From assembly GCA_041658565.1 (NCBI GenBank), contig JBAZZY010000001.1:310001-374000 (forward strand): 64,000 nucleotides of DNA, in the 5' to 3' direction. The notes below the pieces were generated by a model, which was not told the DNA's origin, searched no databases, and worked only from the letters and a program-made list of their open reading frames with translations. Below are positions 63,782 through 64,000 of the stretch, piece by piece (position 1 is the first letter of the stretch; each line of letters begins with the position of its first letter). The stretch is from Actinomycetota bacterium. GTDB lineage: Bacteria > Actinomycetota > AC-67. Position numbers and translations under genes: made by a program.

Positions 63782-64000
63782 GTGAGCCTCTACTTCGACC
63801 ATGCCTCGACGACCCCGCCGCACCCGGCGGCCCTGACGGCCGTGGCCGAGGCGACCGCCGGACTCTGGGCCGACCCTTCGCGGCTGTACGGCGACGCTCG
63901 GCGCGCGCGCATGGCCCTGGATCGCGCGCGCGAGCAAATCGCATACGCCATCCAGGCTCGCCCCGAGGAGATCATCTTCACAGGCAGCGGCACGGAGTCG
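63782..64000 (+). CDS. Cysteine desulfurase (NifS/IscS-like), N-terminal part (cut by window edge)
   Basis: The first 73 codons of a fold type I PLP enzyme. LYFDHASTTPPHPAALTAVA and LWADPSRLYGDARRARMALD, then EEIIFTGSGTES at the window edge, follow the NifS/IscS pattern (YLDNAATTP, NPSSxHxxGR, IFTSGGTES). The catalytic Lys and Cys lie beyond the edge. It would release sulfur from cysteine for Fe-S clusters, thiamine and tRNA thiolation; the thiamine operon and two Fe-S enzymes in this window would use it. GTG 63782 is preceded by TAGGTT at 6 nt. Confidence 0.9.
   Translation, partial: MSLYFDHASTTPPHPAALTAVAEATAGLWADPSRLYGDARRARMALDRAREQIAYAIQARPEEIIFTGSGTES

Overview
This 64 kb window is a GC-rich chromosomal segment with dense, ordinary bacterial gene content. 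No rRNA, tRNA, CRISPR array, prophage or insertion sequence is recognisable. Lineage markers point to a deep or poorly sampled actinobacterium: a SepH (DUF3071) septation protein with a Lys/Ala-rich tail, a PASTA-domain Ser/Thr kinase, a DnaQ-exonuclease/GIY-YIG fusion of the mycobacterial type, a PimB-like glycosyltransferase, DUF5317 and DUF2007 proteins, a KorAB 2-oxoacid:ferredoxin oxidoreductase and MenA. This assignment is an inference from gene families, not a database result.

Layout. 1-3140: a thiamine operon (thiG-thiH-thiS-thiE, then a probable alkyltransferase running off the left edge) on the minus strand, headed by a TPP riboswitch whose 3' end is the thiG ribosome-binding site. 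3190-6870: SDR-type protein, PASTA kinase and EamA transporter around a divergent promoter. 6950-9614: DAHP synthase preceded by a leader peptide carrying Tyr-Phe-Trp-Phe-Tyr and an attenuator, then threonine aldolase. 9657-13119: an operon of a ThDP enzyme, a class III CoA-transferase and a secreted TIMP-like protein. 13305-17791: secreted Pro-rich repeat protein, glycerol kinase, lysophosphatidate acyltransferase, esterase. 17817-20074: carbamate kinase and cyclic 2,3-diphosphoglycerate synthetase. 20137-24983: copZ, copA (with a CsoR-type operator), ROK glucokinase, a Cys-rich small protein and an ArsA ATPase. 25055-33245: START-like proteins, HAD hydrolase, DUF309, MenA, MFS, YyaL, and a sigma-70 factor. 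33259-41370: an all-minus block of HD-GYP protein, small membrane/secreted peptides, an ABC exporter, a secreted Cys protein and a large LuxR-type ATPase regulator; this is the least conventional part. 41491-50762: DUF5317, ArfB, FadD, GT4 glycosyltransferase, M48 protease, SepH, racemase, zinc ribbons, lipid kinase. 50778-64000: MmgE/PrpD, exonuclease-GIY-YIG, SDR, TrpD, RpiB-like, DUF72, a GMC dehydrogenase with its small subunit, degenerate receiver, aquaporin, KorAB and the start of a cysteine desulfurase.

Two themes tie the window together. First, many transcription units show a TANNNT -10 box only 6-10 nt before an ATG or GTG and no Shine-Dalgarno sequence, which indicates leaderless mRNAs. 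Genes with real leaders or inside operons instead have GGAGG-type sites or ATGA/GTGA/TGATG stop-start overlaps. This rule was used to correct several start codons. Second, three metabolic controls can be read directly in the DNA: a TPP riboswitch (thiamine), aromatic-amino-acid attenuation (DAHP synthase), and a CsoR-type copper operator (copA).
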